A DNA stretch of 21,782 bases from positions 1 to 21,782 of IMG/VR virus record IMGVR_UViG_3300036853_000057. One strand, given 5' to 3'. The notes under the pieces are model-generated. The model did not search any database. It was not told the origin of the DNA and was given only the letters and a program-made list of their open reading frames with translations. Position numbers and translations under genes: made by a program. This document shows positions 7,370 to 14,596 of the stretch, piece by piece (position 1 is the first letter of the stretch; every line of letters starts with the position of its first letter). Source of the stretch: a virus.

Positions 7370-10300
7370 TTTCTCGCCGGGCATTAGTCGGATTTACTGC
7401 GGTCGGGTTGCTGGCTGAATGTCGGCGCGCCCTAGCGGGTTTTGCTGGCGGTTTTAATCTTATTGGGGCAGGGACGTCTTCATCGGCTAGTCTAGCCACG
7501 CTGACGTTGGTTAACGATGGCGGCGGGACGATGGCGGCGGGCACGGTCTCGCCGATGTTTGGGTGGGTTTTCAAGAAGGGGGATATTCCGTCTGGTACAG
7601 CGCCGGTCTTCGATGTATCGGGAACGCCGCAGCCATACAGCTGGGGGTTGCAGACTTACTGGACGGACGGGAGCCTCAAGTTTGCCAGTTTCTTCTTCCG
7701 ATCTACCTTTTCGCTGGCCGCAAGCGCAACTCAGGACATTACGATCAAGAACGGCGGCTCGGCTCCGAGTTCTAGTTCGCGCTCGCTCGCGACCGACGTT
7801 TACAGCCAATCGATCATCGTCAATATCACAGCAGCGAATAACAGCGGCACACCGATCTCTCCTGCTAACCTTACGGGCACGATCAAGGCGTGGCTCGATA
7901 GTGCGGCAAACACAAACAACAACAATTGGCAGCAATCGCTCATCCATGACGGCGATGCCGGGCGGACGTGGAAGGTCCGCTGCCATATGTCCGCGACCAA
8001 GACGGGTTCGGCGGACGGGCAATTCGAGACTGATTTCTACGTCGCCGCACTGACGGACGGAAGCGGCAACCTTGGCGGCATCCGGCTTCTGCCGAGCGTC
8101 GTGCGGCCTTGGTACAATTCCACAAGTGGCTCAGCCAATCTCGTTTGCATTCAGCCTGATTGTTCGTTTCAGTACGGTGCTGGCCCGACTACCGTTGACA
8201 TGGTAACGGCGGGGACGATGCCGTTCACCAACAAGGTTTTTACGGTCTCGGGCGGGGTCGCATCGACTACGGCGTCGAACAATTTCTATCAGGGTGCCGA
8301 CAGCACATCGAATTACGTGCCGTGTTACGTAAAGAATTCCGGGGGGGCGCTGCCCTCGCCGTTGGCGGCGAATACTCTCTATTACGTCGGGTCAAATCAG
8401 TCGGGCGGAGCCACAAACGTCGTCACTTTCTACAGCGTGCCTGGATATTATGGTGGCCCGATCACTCTGACGACCAATGGCAGCGGAACCAATACAATCG
8501 TTCCGGTAAGCGCAATCAATCAGTACGAGCCGTTCCCGATGCCGACCACGGGCGGCCGATGGAATGAGTTTCAGGGTACGGGGTCGGGAAATACCGGCGC
8601 GTCGACAAGCCTCCGGGTCAAGATCGATCAGACTTATTGGCACTCCACCAAGTGCATCCCGCCGTTCGATCTGTCGTTGATCGGGACGGTTACCGATGAC
8701 GGATGGACCTATGATTTTACGCCCGTGAACGTCGGCCCGTATCAGTGGTCTGGGGGAACCGGCGAGCGCGCTGAACTCGGCATCATGCCGAACAATCACG
8801 TCGTTGAGTTCTTTACCCGCTCCGCGGCCGCAGATAAGGAGATGCGGGTCAGCGGGTACTCGGCGAACCATCAGCTTTTGCATATTCGCGACGCGCCGGT
8901 TGCTTTCGCCGGGGGCGGCACAGGGCAAATCCCGAACTTCAACAATGCCTCGTACACGGGGATGCCATCCCTCGTGACGGGGGCGAGCATTATTTATTAT
9001 CCAGGCTCGCCATCGAACGGGATTAACGCTCCTACGGATTATTTTGCCACCGAGGACGCAGGCACCGATCACAAGCCGTGTCCGTCGATCTGGCCTTACT
9101 TGCGCACCGGGGAGCCGCAGTTCCTCGATTGCATGATTGACGTGATGGTTGGCGCGGTTGGGCAGTTTCCGCAAGACGGGGCGACGACGCGAAACCCGAC
9201 GACGCCTTATGCGGCCTACGGGCTGGTCACGCAGTACACGTCTCAGATGCGCGTGATGGCTTGGGCCAATCGCGACCTGCAATGGGCCGCAGCGTTTTGT
9301 CCTGGCGCCAACGGAACGGGGTTGTTCTACGACGGCTCCCAATTGCCGGTGAACTTGAACGACATCGCCACGGCCAATTGCAAATGGCCGAGCGACATGA
9401 TGTCGAACGCGGGTTATGACAATTATGGCAACGCTTGCTCGTTCCACGCGACGATCAGCGGAACCACGCTCACGATGGTTTCGCTTGAACATGGGTTACT
9501 GCTGAAAGGGCAAGTGATTACGACCGGCGCCAGCGCCGGAACCACGATCGTTAGCCAATTGACTGGAACGGCCGGGGGCGCGGCGGCCGCTACTTTTCAG
9601 GTCTCGATATCGCAGACGGTCGGCTCATCGACCGCAATGGTCAGTAGCTCGACCAGCTACGTTCAAGCGCATGGCTTTTGGGTTCCGGTCAATCAGGACA
9701 TCGGTGGGGCAGCGACGTTCATCCAGGGCTTTATGCTCGGGTACATGCTCTATTCGATGTGCGTGGCAGCGGCGGCTAGGGAAGACGCCTACGCGCTGTC
9801 GTGGCTGCAAACCCAATCGACCCGTTACAACTACATGCTGAGCCAGTTCGGCGGTTGGACGATGTACGACTTGGCGGGAAACGGCTCGACCTCGGGGCCT
9901 TATCCCAGCGGTTCGTCAATCTCCTGGCCGGTTATTTCCGACGATACGCAGTTCGGCATCGCGCCTGACGTGGGGCCGCCAGGACCGTTCGGATCGATGA
10001 CGTGGAACAATACCGGGCCGACCTATTTTGCCTTTACCAGCACGAACCAGTCGGGAAGCGGTTACGTGCCGACGAACAACGATCGGTTTTACAATACCGG
10101 CGCGACGGTTCCGGCAGTCTTAAAGTCATACACCGCCTACTATGCCGGCGACGTGTCGGGGAACAATTTAAACCTCTATACCGCGCCGAACGGGGGCGGA
10201 ACAAAGTTGGTCCCGTCAAACACCGGGGCAGTGGTCACGCCCAAAGCCCTGTTCCTGTCGCCTGCCAATCCACCAGCGGCATCGACGGCTGATTACCCGA

Positions 10301-10485
10301 CGTTCGGCCCGACCGATGCGCAGGGCGAGACGGCATTGATGGACGGCGCGTTTTCGTACATGACTGCGTGCGGAGTGACGGGTATGTCGACCGTGACAAC
10401 GGACTCACGCACGCGGCGCGACAACAGCGGCGCTTATACAAACTACGCCGCCCTCCCGAAATACGCGATGCAGACGAGCTTCTAG
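7366..10485 (+). CDS. Exported PcRGLX/YetA-like polysaccharide-active protein (Tat-type signal)
   Basis: This 1039-residue protein starts at GTG 7366 (GTGA overlap). The N-terminus MISRRALVGFTAVGLLA has a twin-arginine (S-R-R-A-L) followed by a hydrophobic stretch and RALAG, a plausible Tat signal. Residues about 42-135 (FGWVFKKGDIPSGTAPVF, then YWTDGSLKFASFFF) resemble the RIFT-barrel N-domain of PcRGLX/YetA-type lyases. Residues about 560-690 and 770-835 (PCPSIWPYLRTGEPQFLDCM, QMRVMAWANRDLQWA, QDIGGAATFIQGFMLGYM) look like an alpha/alpha-toroid catalytic domain. Three stretches typical of phage fibres are embedded: near 280-370, 690-760 and 880-960. Twelve cysteines remain after the leader. 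It may cut host capsule or exopolysaccharide. Substrate and active site are not identifiable; the fold call is inference. Confidence 0.72.
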   Translation: MISRRALVGFTAVGLLAECRRALAGFAGGFNLIGAGTSSSASLATLTLVNDGGGTMAAGTVSPMFGWVFKKGDIPSGTAPVFDVSGTPQPYSWGLQTYWTDGSLKFASFFFRSTFSLAASATQDITIKNGGSAPSSSSRSLATDVYSQSIIVNITAANNSGTPISPANLTGTIKAWLDSAANTNNNNWQQSLIHDGDAGRTWKVRCHMSATKTGSADGQFETDFYVAALTDGSGNLGGIRLLPSVVRPWYNSTSGSANLVCIQPDCSFQYGAGPTTVDMVTAGTMPFTNKVFTVSGGVASTTASNNFYQGADSTSNYVPCYVKNSGGALPSPLAANTLYYVGSNQSGGATNVVTFYSVPGYYGGPITLTTNGSGTNTIVPVSAINQYEPFPMPTTGGRWNEFQGTGSGNTGASTSLRVKIDQTYWHSTKCIPPFDLSLIGTVTDDGWTYDFTPVNVGPYQWSGGTGERAELGIMPNNHVVEFFTRSAAADKEMRVSGYSANHQLLHIRDAPVAFAGGGTGQIPNFNNASYTGMPSLVTGASIIYYPGSPSNGINAPTDYFATEDAGTDHKPCPSIWPYLRTGEPQFLDCMIDVMVGAVGQFPQDGATTRNPTTPYAAYGLVTQYTSQMRVMAWANRDLQWAAAFCPGANGTGLFYDGSQLPVNLNDIATANCKWPSDMMSNAGYDNYGNACSFHATISGTTLTMVSLEHGLLLKGQVITTGASAGTTIVSQLTGTAGGAAAATFQVSISQTVGSSTAMVSSSTSYVQAHGFWVPVNQDIGGAATFIQGFMLGYMLYSMCVAAAAREDAYALSWLQTQSTRYNYMLSQFGGWTMYDLAGNGSTSGPYPSGSSISWPVISDDTQFGIAPDVGPPGPFGSMTWNNTGPTYFAFTSTNQSGSGYVPTNNDRFYNTGATVPAVLKSYTAYYAGDVSGNNLNLYTAPNGGGTKLVPSNTGAVVTPKALFLSPANPPAASTADYPTFGPTDAQGETALMDGAFSYMTACGVTGMSTVTTDSRTRRDNSGAYTNYAALPKYAMQTSF

Positions 10486-10486
10486 C
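10449..10486. repeat. 38-bp direct repeat, copy 1
   Basis: This is an exact 38-bp match to 10679-10716, offset by 230 bp. It covers the last 11 codons of the preceding gene (ALPKYAMQTSF), its TAG stop and one base. The first differing bases are at 10448/10678 and 10487/10717. Confidence 0.97.
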
Positions 10487-10487
10487 A

Positions 10488-10715
10488 ATGAGACTTTCAT
10501 CATTAGAAAAGCTCGAAGACGAGCGTTACTGTCAGACCCATGGGGCGTCATCGCTTATTACTGTCGTATGCCCATCCTGTCAGGGTGCCGGTAAATACCC
10601 AGACTACATTTCGGCGGTGTTTAAGGTGATTGAATGTCCCCGCTGTAACGGCTTGGGATATTTTTCTGAAAATCTCATCGCCCTCCCGAAATACGCGATG
10701 CAGACGAGCTTCTAG
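10488..10715 (+). CDS. Small zinc-ribbon protein carried between direct repeats
   Basis: This 75-residue protein starts at ATG 10488, two bases after the previous TAG, so translation may be coupled; no good ribosome-binding site is seen. Residues 28-58 carry two knuckles, CPSCQGAG and CPRCNGLG, spaced by 18 residues, forming the CxxCxGxG pattern of DnaJ-type zinc ribbons. An additional Cys and His lie at CQTHG. The last 11 residues, ALPKYAMQTSF, and the stop come from the second 38-bp repeat, so they are identical to the C-terminus of the preceding 1039-residue protein. The unique segment is about 46% GC by hand count (89 of 192 bases) against roughly 60% around it, suggesting a recent arrival. 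Its function is unknown; zinc and perhaps nucleic acid or protein binding are likely. Confidence 0.7.
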   Translation: MRLSSLEKLEDERYCQTHGASSLITVVCPSCQGAGKYPDYISAVFKVIECPRCNGLGYFSENLIALPKYAMQTSF

Positions 10716-10716
10716 C
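10679..10716. repeat. 38-bp direct repeat, copy 2
   Basis: This is identical to 10449-10486. It supplies the last 11 codons and stop of the small zinc-ribbon gene in the same reading register as copy 1, although the 230-bp offset is not a multiple of three. It ends four bases before the stop of the leftward microprotein gene. Confidence 0.97.
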
Positions 10717-10719
10717 TTG

Positions 10720-10797
10720 TTACCGTTTACGACGGCTAAAGAAAATCAGAACCGCCAGCGCCACAGCAAAGACTAAGCCGACCGCGTATTCGCTCAT
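10720..10797 (-). CDS. 25-residue single-span membrane microprotein
   Basis: A leftward frame begins with ATG at 10797-10795, one base after the TAG of the FkbM methyltransferase gene, and ends with TAA at 10722-10720. It encodes MSEYAVGLVFAVALAVLIFF then SRRKR. A short acidic N-terminus, one hydrophobic span of about 16 residues and a basic tail predict an inner-membrane protein with its C-terminus in the cytoplasm. The one-base gap implies translational coupling to the methyltransferase. No family is recognised. It could be a membrane anchor or partner for the upstream enzyme. The membrane-like composition and the position make chance unlikely, but expression is unproven. Confidence 0.6.
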   Translation of the reverse strand: MSEYAVGLVFAVALAVLIFFSRRKR

Positions 10798-10798
10798 G

Positions 10799-11605
10799 CT
10801 AGTCGTGAGCGTGCAGTAGGAAGAACAGGTCGCGATACCCGTGGGGCAAGAAGATCACGTTCGGTTCCATGAAGCGGTCTGGATACCATTCTGCCCTCGC
10901 ATGTATTTCCGGATCGAATTCGGCAAACGGACGATACCGTCCTTCAAAGCAGAACCAGCCTATGTAGCCCAAGTCAAGCACGGGCTTGAACATCTCTAGG
11001 AACGGCTTCGGATAGAGCAGCGGTGTTATTTCGGTGAGGATCGTCGGCTTACGGTGTTTGATGGTCCACATCGCGCCGGCGATCACTTCGGTGTCGTGCT
11101 GCTCCACATCGATCTTGATGAAGCCGACATCGCCGCAGTTCTCGTCATCGATCCGCACAGTGGGAACAAGGTGCTCAATGACAGCTTCAGCCTTCTCGAA
11201 AGCCATCGAAACGCTGGCTTCTTCGTGCATCGGTCGGCCGCCTTTGACCGGGATGCGTAAGATCATCTCGCCGCACCGATCCGAGACTGCGGCGTGGCGG
11301 ACGACAATATCACCCGAGTACAGGCGATTGAGGCGGGCGGCTAAATCAGGGTTGGGTTCGTACGCATAGACGCGGCGCGAATGCCGGCGCATCCAGTAGG
11401 TGTAGGTGCCGATGTTGGCGCCGATGTCGAGCGACACGCGCTTGGGGTCACACAGGTGGCGCAGCAGGCGGATCTCCTTTTCGCCGTGCAAGTAGTGATC
11501 GGCGAACTGAAGCCGGGCGTATAGCGGTTCGGGGATCAAGTTTCTGACGGATGATTGCCACATTTGTTGCTGGTCCGAAGGTTGAGGGAGCGGAAATTCT
11601 GACAT
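10799..11605 (-). CDS. FkbM-family SAM-dependent methyltransferase
   Basis: This 268-residue enzyme is expected to transfer a methyl group from S-adenosylmethionine to a hydroxyl of a sugar or other small group. Motif I is SLDIGANIGTYT (residues 58-69), followed by the acidic ribose-binding segment YAYEPNP (about 82-88). The family signature FIKIDVEQHDTEVIAGA lies near 160-176. ATG 11605 is chosen; an in-frame TTG at 11623 would leave only eight bases to the portal start. Neither has a good ribosome-binding site. The gene runs against the late operon and is divergent from portal with a 26-base gap, so its promoter must lie inside the portal coding region. It is probably a moron-type cargo gene; its target is unknown. 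Confidence 0.85.
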   Translation of the reverse strand: MSEFPLPQPSDQQQMWQSSVRNLIPEPLYARLQFADHYLHGEKEIRLLRHLCDPKRVSLDIGANIGTYTYWMRRHSRRVYAYEPNPDLAARLNRLYSGDIVVRHAAVSDRCGEMILRIPVKGGRPMHEEASVSMAFEKAEAVIEHLVPTVRIDDENCGDVGFIKIDVEQHDTEVIAGAMWTIKHRKPTILTEITPLLYPKPFLEMFKPVLDLGYIGWFCFEGRYRPFAEFDPEIHARAEWYPDRFMEPNVIFLPHGYRDLFFLLHAHD

Positions 11606-11631
11606 GAAATTACACGAGAGCAAGGCCGGCG

Positions 11632-13176
11632 GTGCCTGACAACGCGGTTGATATCGCCCCTCTTGAACGTCGCGAGGATGAGGCCGACACGCCAGCGGGG
11701 GAAGTCAGATTTTGGATGCAGCAGCTTTCGCTTGCGGAGCGCGAGGATCGTCAATTTGTGGTGAAAGGCCGGCGGATCGTAAAGCGCTATCGGGACGAGC
11801 GGGCGCAATCGGTAAGGCAGGTCGCCAAGTTCAATATCCTGTGGTCGAACGTCGAGACTCTGAAGCCCATTCTGTACGGCCGCACGCCCAAGCCGGATGT
11901 CGAGCGCCGGCACAAGAACAGCGATCCGATTTCTCGGCTTGGGGCCGAGATTATAGAGCGCGCTCTGTCCTATGAGGATGACCTTGACGAGTTCGATAAG
12001 GTGATGCGGCGCGTGGTTGAGGACCGGCTTTTGCCCGGTCGCGGGGTGGCTCGGGTGTTCTACGAGGCTGAGTTCGGCGAAGAGGAAGAAGACGCGAGCG
12101 CGGAGCCTGATGAGGAAACCGGCGAGCGGCCGAAGTTTCGCCCGGTGAGTTCCGAGAGCGCGCCGGTGCGCTATTGGTTCTGGGAGGACTACCGGGAGAG
12201 CCCGGCGCGTGTCGACGAAGAGGTCTGGTGGAAGGCGTACCGTTCATATTTGACGCGCGACGAGCTGGTGAAGAAGTTCGGGAAAAAATACGGCAACGAA
12301 ATCACGCTCGATTACACGCCAAAAGGGCTTGGCGAGGACGGCGAGCGTGGCCCGCAGGCTGACGCCTTCAAGAAGGCTCAGATTTGGGAAATTTGGGACA
12401 AGCAGAAGAAGCGCGTCGTTTGGATTGCGTCGTCGTACAGTGATGCCCCGTGCAAGGAGATTGATGATCCGCTTGGGTTGCCGGGGTTTTTCCCTTCGCC
12501 GCGCGCATTAAAGGCAACAACCACCAATGAGACGCTGGTGCCGGTGGCGGATTACACCGAGTATCAGGACCAGGCGATTGAGTTAGATGTTTTGACGGCT
12601 CGGATCGATCGGCTGCAGAACGCCTTGAAGGTGGCAGGTCTTTATGCCGGCTCGCAGAAAGCTGAGCTTACCCAATTGCTGGACCCGAGTTCTGAAAACC
12701 AGATGATCCCCGTAGAGGATTGGGCGGCTTTCGGCGATCGGGGCGGCATTAAGGGTATGATCGAGTGGCTGCCGGTCGAGCAGATCGCGGCGGTTTTGAT
12801 TCAGCTTTATGACGCTCGCGATCGGGTGCAGCGCACGCTCTATCAGATTACCGGTATGGCTGACATCCTTCGCGGTGAGACAAACCCGAACGAAACGCTT
12901 GGCGCGCAGCAGCTTAAAAGCCAATTCGCGACCCGCAGGATTACCGAAAGCCAAAAGGATGTGGCGAGGTTTGCGCGCGATCTGATGCGGTTACGAGGGT
13001 GCGTGATTGCCCGGCATTTTTCGCCCGAGTCTTTGATGAAAATCACGGGATTGCCGGAGCCGATGCCGGCACTGCCGCCGATGCCTGAGATGATGATACC
13101 AGCGCCGCCGCCGCAAATGGCGCCCCAGGAGGGCGCTCCGGGGGCAAATGTGGTGCCGATGCGGGGAGCGACATGA
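11632..13176 (+). CDS. Portal protein
   Basis: This 514-residue protein should form the dodecameric ring at the capsid vertex through which DNA is packaged. The start is GTG 11632, with AAGG six bases upstream. Features fitting portal proteins are the N-terminal helical region with FNILWSNVETLKPILYGRTP (about 65-84), a middle wing with VRYWFWEDYRESPARVDEEVWW, and a long C-terminal helical stem region. That region includes YTEYQDQAIELDVLTARIDRL, RTLYQITGMADILRGETNPNETLGAQQLKSQFA and a Pro/Met-rich tail. The sequence resembles the portals of alphaproteobacterial podophages. It overlaps the next gene by ATGA. Position after terminase and before scaffold and capsid supports the call. Confidence 0.82.
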   Translation: MPDNAVDIAPLERREDEADTPAGEVRFWMQQLSLAEREDRQFVVKGRRIVKRYRDERAQSVRQVAKFNILWSNVETLKPILYGRTPKPDVERRHKNSDPISRLGAEIIERALSYEDDLDEFDKVMRRVVEDRLLPGRGVARVFYEAEFGEEEEDASAEPDEETGERPKFRPVSSESAPVRYWFWEDYRESPARVDEEVWWKAYRSYLTRDELVKKFGKKYGNEITLDYTPKGLGEDGERGPQADAFKKAQIWEIWDKQKKRVVWIASSYSDAPCKEIDDPLGLPGFFPSPRALKATTTNETLVPVADYTEYQDQAIELDVLTARIDRLQNALKVAGLYAGSQKAELTQLLDPSSENQMIPVEDWAAFGDRGGIKGMIEWLPVEQIAAVLIQLYDARDRVQRTLYQITGMADILRGETNPNETLGAQQLKSQFATRRITESQKDVARFARDLMRLRGCVIARHFSPESLMKITGLPEPMPALPPMPEMMIPAPPPQMAPQEGAPGANVVPMRGAT

Positions 13177-13361
13177 CCCGCGACCCCATTTTCGGCTTGG
13201 AATACGTAAGTAGAGACGATGATCTTATTTGCATTTGGCCGCTCTCCTTGCCGCCGTCAGATCGCGAATATGATTCAATTCGATTGATGAGCGGGCCTTG
13301 CGAGCGGGCACTGAGCCCAATTCAGGTTCTGGCCTGCATGGATGCGAAAGGCGAGGCATGA
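13173..13361 (+). CDS. Small phage protein of unknown function
   Basis: This 62-residue protein is encoded between portal and a helical protein, with ATGA overlaps at both ends, which is the main evidence that it is real. It is acidic near the middle (SRDDDLICIWPLSLPPSDRE) and has three cysteines. No signal peptide, membrane span or known motif is seen. Its coupling to portal suggests it is made in similar amounts. Confidence 0.6.
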   Translation: MTRDPIFGLEYVSRDDDLICIWPLSLPPSDREYDSIRLMSGPCERALSPIQVLACMDAKGEA

Positions 13362-14074
13362 TCGGGATGCCTCCTGCTTTTGGCGGCATGGGCGCCGCTC
13401 CGGCACCACTGCAATCGCAAATGACGATCAATCCTGCTTTCCTTCAGTGGAAGCAGGCCGCCGATGCATGGATGGCGGAAAAGCAGCGCCGTGAGACTGA
13501 GTTCCGTGAAGCGTGCGAACTGATCAAAGAAGACGCCGCGACTTCCTACAAGATCGACATTGAGGCGGACAGCACCATTGCCGCTGATGAGGAGGCTGAG
13601 AAGGCTGCCCGCACCGAATTCCTGCGGGCGATCACGCCGTTTCTGGAAGCCGTCTTGCCGCAGATGCAGAGCAATCCGGCGTTGGCCCCGTTGGGCAAGG
13701 AACTGGTGATGTTCGCGGTGCGCGGGTTCCGCGTATCGCGCCAGCTTGAGGACGCCTTTGAAACGGCTCTTGATCAAATGATGAAAATGCCGCCGAAGCC
13801 GCCCGAGCAGAAGGGAAATGTCAAATCCCCGATGGAAATACAGGCTGAAGCGGCCACTGCGCAGACAAAGGCTAAGGTCGATCAGGCCAAAGTCGCCGCT
13901 GATATGGTCAAGACGCAAACCGAGGCGACGCTCAAGCAGCAGGAATTGCAGAGCGAGGAACAATATCACGCCGCGGATCTGGCGTTGCGGCAACGAGAGC
14001 TTGCCGGCAAAGAAGCGCTGCAAGCAGCTCGCATGACACATATGGCGGCGCGGGATGCGGGAGGATTGGTTTGA
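13358..14074 (+). CDS. Helical portal-associated protein
   Basis: The start ATG 13358 overlaps the previous stop and follows a good ribosome-binding site (GGCGAGG); an earlier ATG at 13298 is less likely. The 238-residue product has a Gly/Met/Pro-rich N-terminus, then WKQAADAWMAEKQRRETEFR and FLRAITPFLEAVLPQM helices. The C-terminal half is long, charged and alanine-rich (KTQTEATLKQQELQSEEQYH), very likely a coiled coil. This pattern resembles the C-terminal extensions or partners of portal proteins in related phages. It may belong to the portal vertex or assist assembly. No enzyme motif is visible and the specific role is unknown. Confidence 0.68.
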   Translation: MIGMPPAFGGMGAAPAPLQSQMTINPAFLQWKQAADAWMAEKQRRETEFREACELIKEDAATSYKIDIEADSTIAADEEAEKAARTEFLRAITPFLEAVLPQMQSNPALAPLGKELVMFAVRGFRVSRQLEDAFETALDQMMKMPPKPPEQKGNVKSPMEIQAEAATAQTKAKVDQAKVAADMVKTQTEATLKQQELQSEEQYHAADLALRQRELAGKEALQAARMTHMAARDAGGLV

Positions 14075-14253
14075 CTAAGTGGGATTACTGTCTGCGATCT
14101 GGAATCGATATGCACCAAGAAGGTCTGCTTGACGCTCTCGGCCGAGATGGTTGGGAACTTGTTGGGTTTGACGCCAGCGGAACGGCTTTCTTTAAGAGGG
14201 CCATTGAGGAAAGCCAGAAACAGCTGGCCAAGCCGAGGCGGCGCTCGAAATGA
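14071..14253 (+). CDS. DUF4177-like small protein
   Basis: This 60-residue protein starts at TTG 14071, sharing TTGA with the previous stop; the adjoining GGAGGATTGG gives a ribosome-binding site. The core LLDALGRDGWELVGFDASGT followed by AFFKR (residues 19-43) fits the DUF4177 pattern, in which a helix leads to G-W-E-L-V and a strand ending in F-K-R. The tail is basic (KPRRRSK). DUF4177 proteins are small alpha/beta proteins of unknown role, common in phages. It overlaps the next gene by ATGA. Confidence 0.68.
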   Translation: MTKWDYCLRSGIDMHQEGLLDALGRDGWELVGFDASGTAFFKRAIEESQKQLAKPRRRSK

Positions 14254-14576
14254 GCCGCACCCGCGAAGTCCTCCGTAATGGTGTCTGGTATCAAATCGAC
14301 ACCGAAGCGCCGCTCCCGCCTCGGAAGACGCCGTACATCATGCGGGATATCAGCGACTATCGATCGGCCATCACAGGTGAGACGATAACCTCTCGCTCAG
14401 CGCACCGGGATCATTTGCGGGCACATAATTGTGTCGAGGTCGGTAATGAGATGCCGCGGAATGAAGCCCCGGATTTGCCACCTATTCGCGATGATTTGAT
14501 CCGCGCCGCGCAGGCGTCGCCGGAGATGCGGGCTGAGGCTGCGACCGTTGCCCGAGCTGCGGCGGCGGTTGAGTAA
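14250..14576 (+). CDS. Conserved phage-type hypothetical protein
   Basis: This 108-residue protein starts at an ATG sharing ATGA with the previous stop. The central segment YRSAITGETITSRSAHRDHL (about 37-56), followed by RAHNCVEVGNE, is a pattern met in small proteins upstream of capsid genes in many phages. In these, a strand pair T-G-x-x-I-x-S-R precedes a helix with H-R-x-x-L and a C-x-E-V-G-N turn. The C-terminal 40 residues are Ala/Glu-rich and helical. Its function is unknown. The gene ends 20 bases before the scaffold gene. Confidence 0.68.
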   Translation: MSRTREVLRNGVWYQIDTEAPLPPRKTPYIMRDISDYRSAITGETITSRSAHRDHLRAHNCVEVGNEMPRNEAPDLPPIRDDLIRAAQASPEMRAEAATVARAAAAVE

Positions 14577-14596
14577 AACCACTTCATAGAGGACAC

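Noticed and set aside
8392-9492. 366-codon open frame on the minus strand inside the lyase-like gene
   Set aside because: Arg/His-rich low-information translation, fully antisense to a gene with domain-like content and a clear operon context. Typical shadow in GC-rich DNA.
10723-10735. CCGT/ACGG stem between the convergent genes as a terminator
   Set aside because: Only four base pairs and no T-tract on either strand.
13322-14041. 239-codon minus-strand frame opposite the helical portal-associated gene
   Set aside because: Leu/Arg-rich mirror of an Ala/Gln/Glu-rich coiled-coil gene; the plus gene has start/stop overlaps and a ribosome-binding site.
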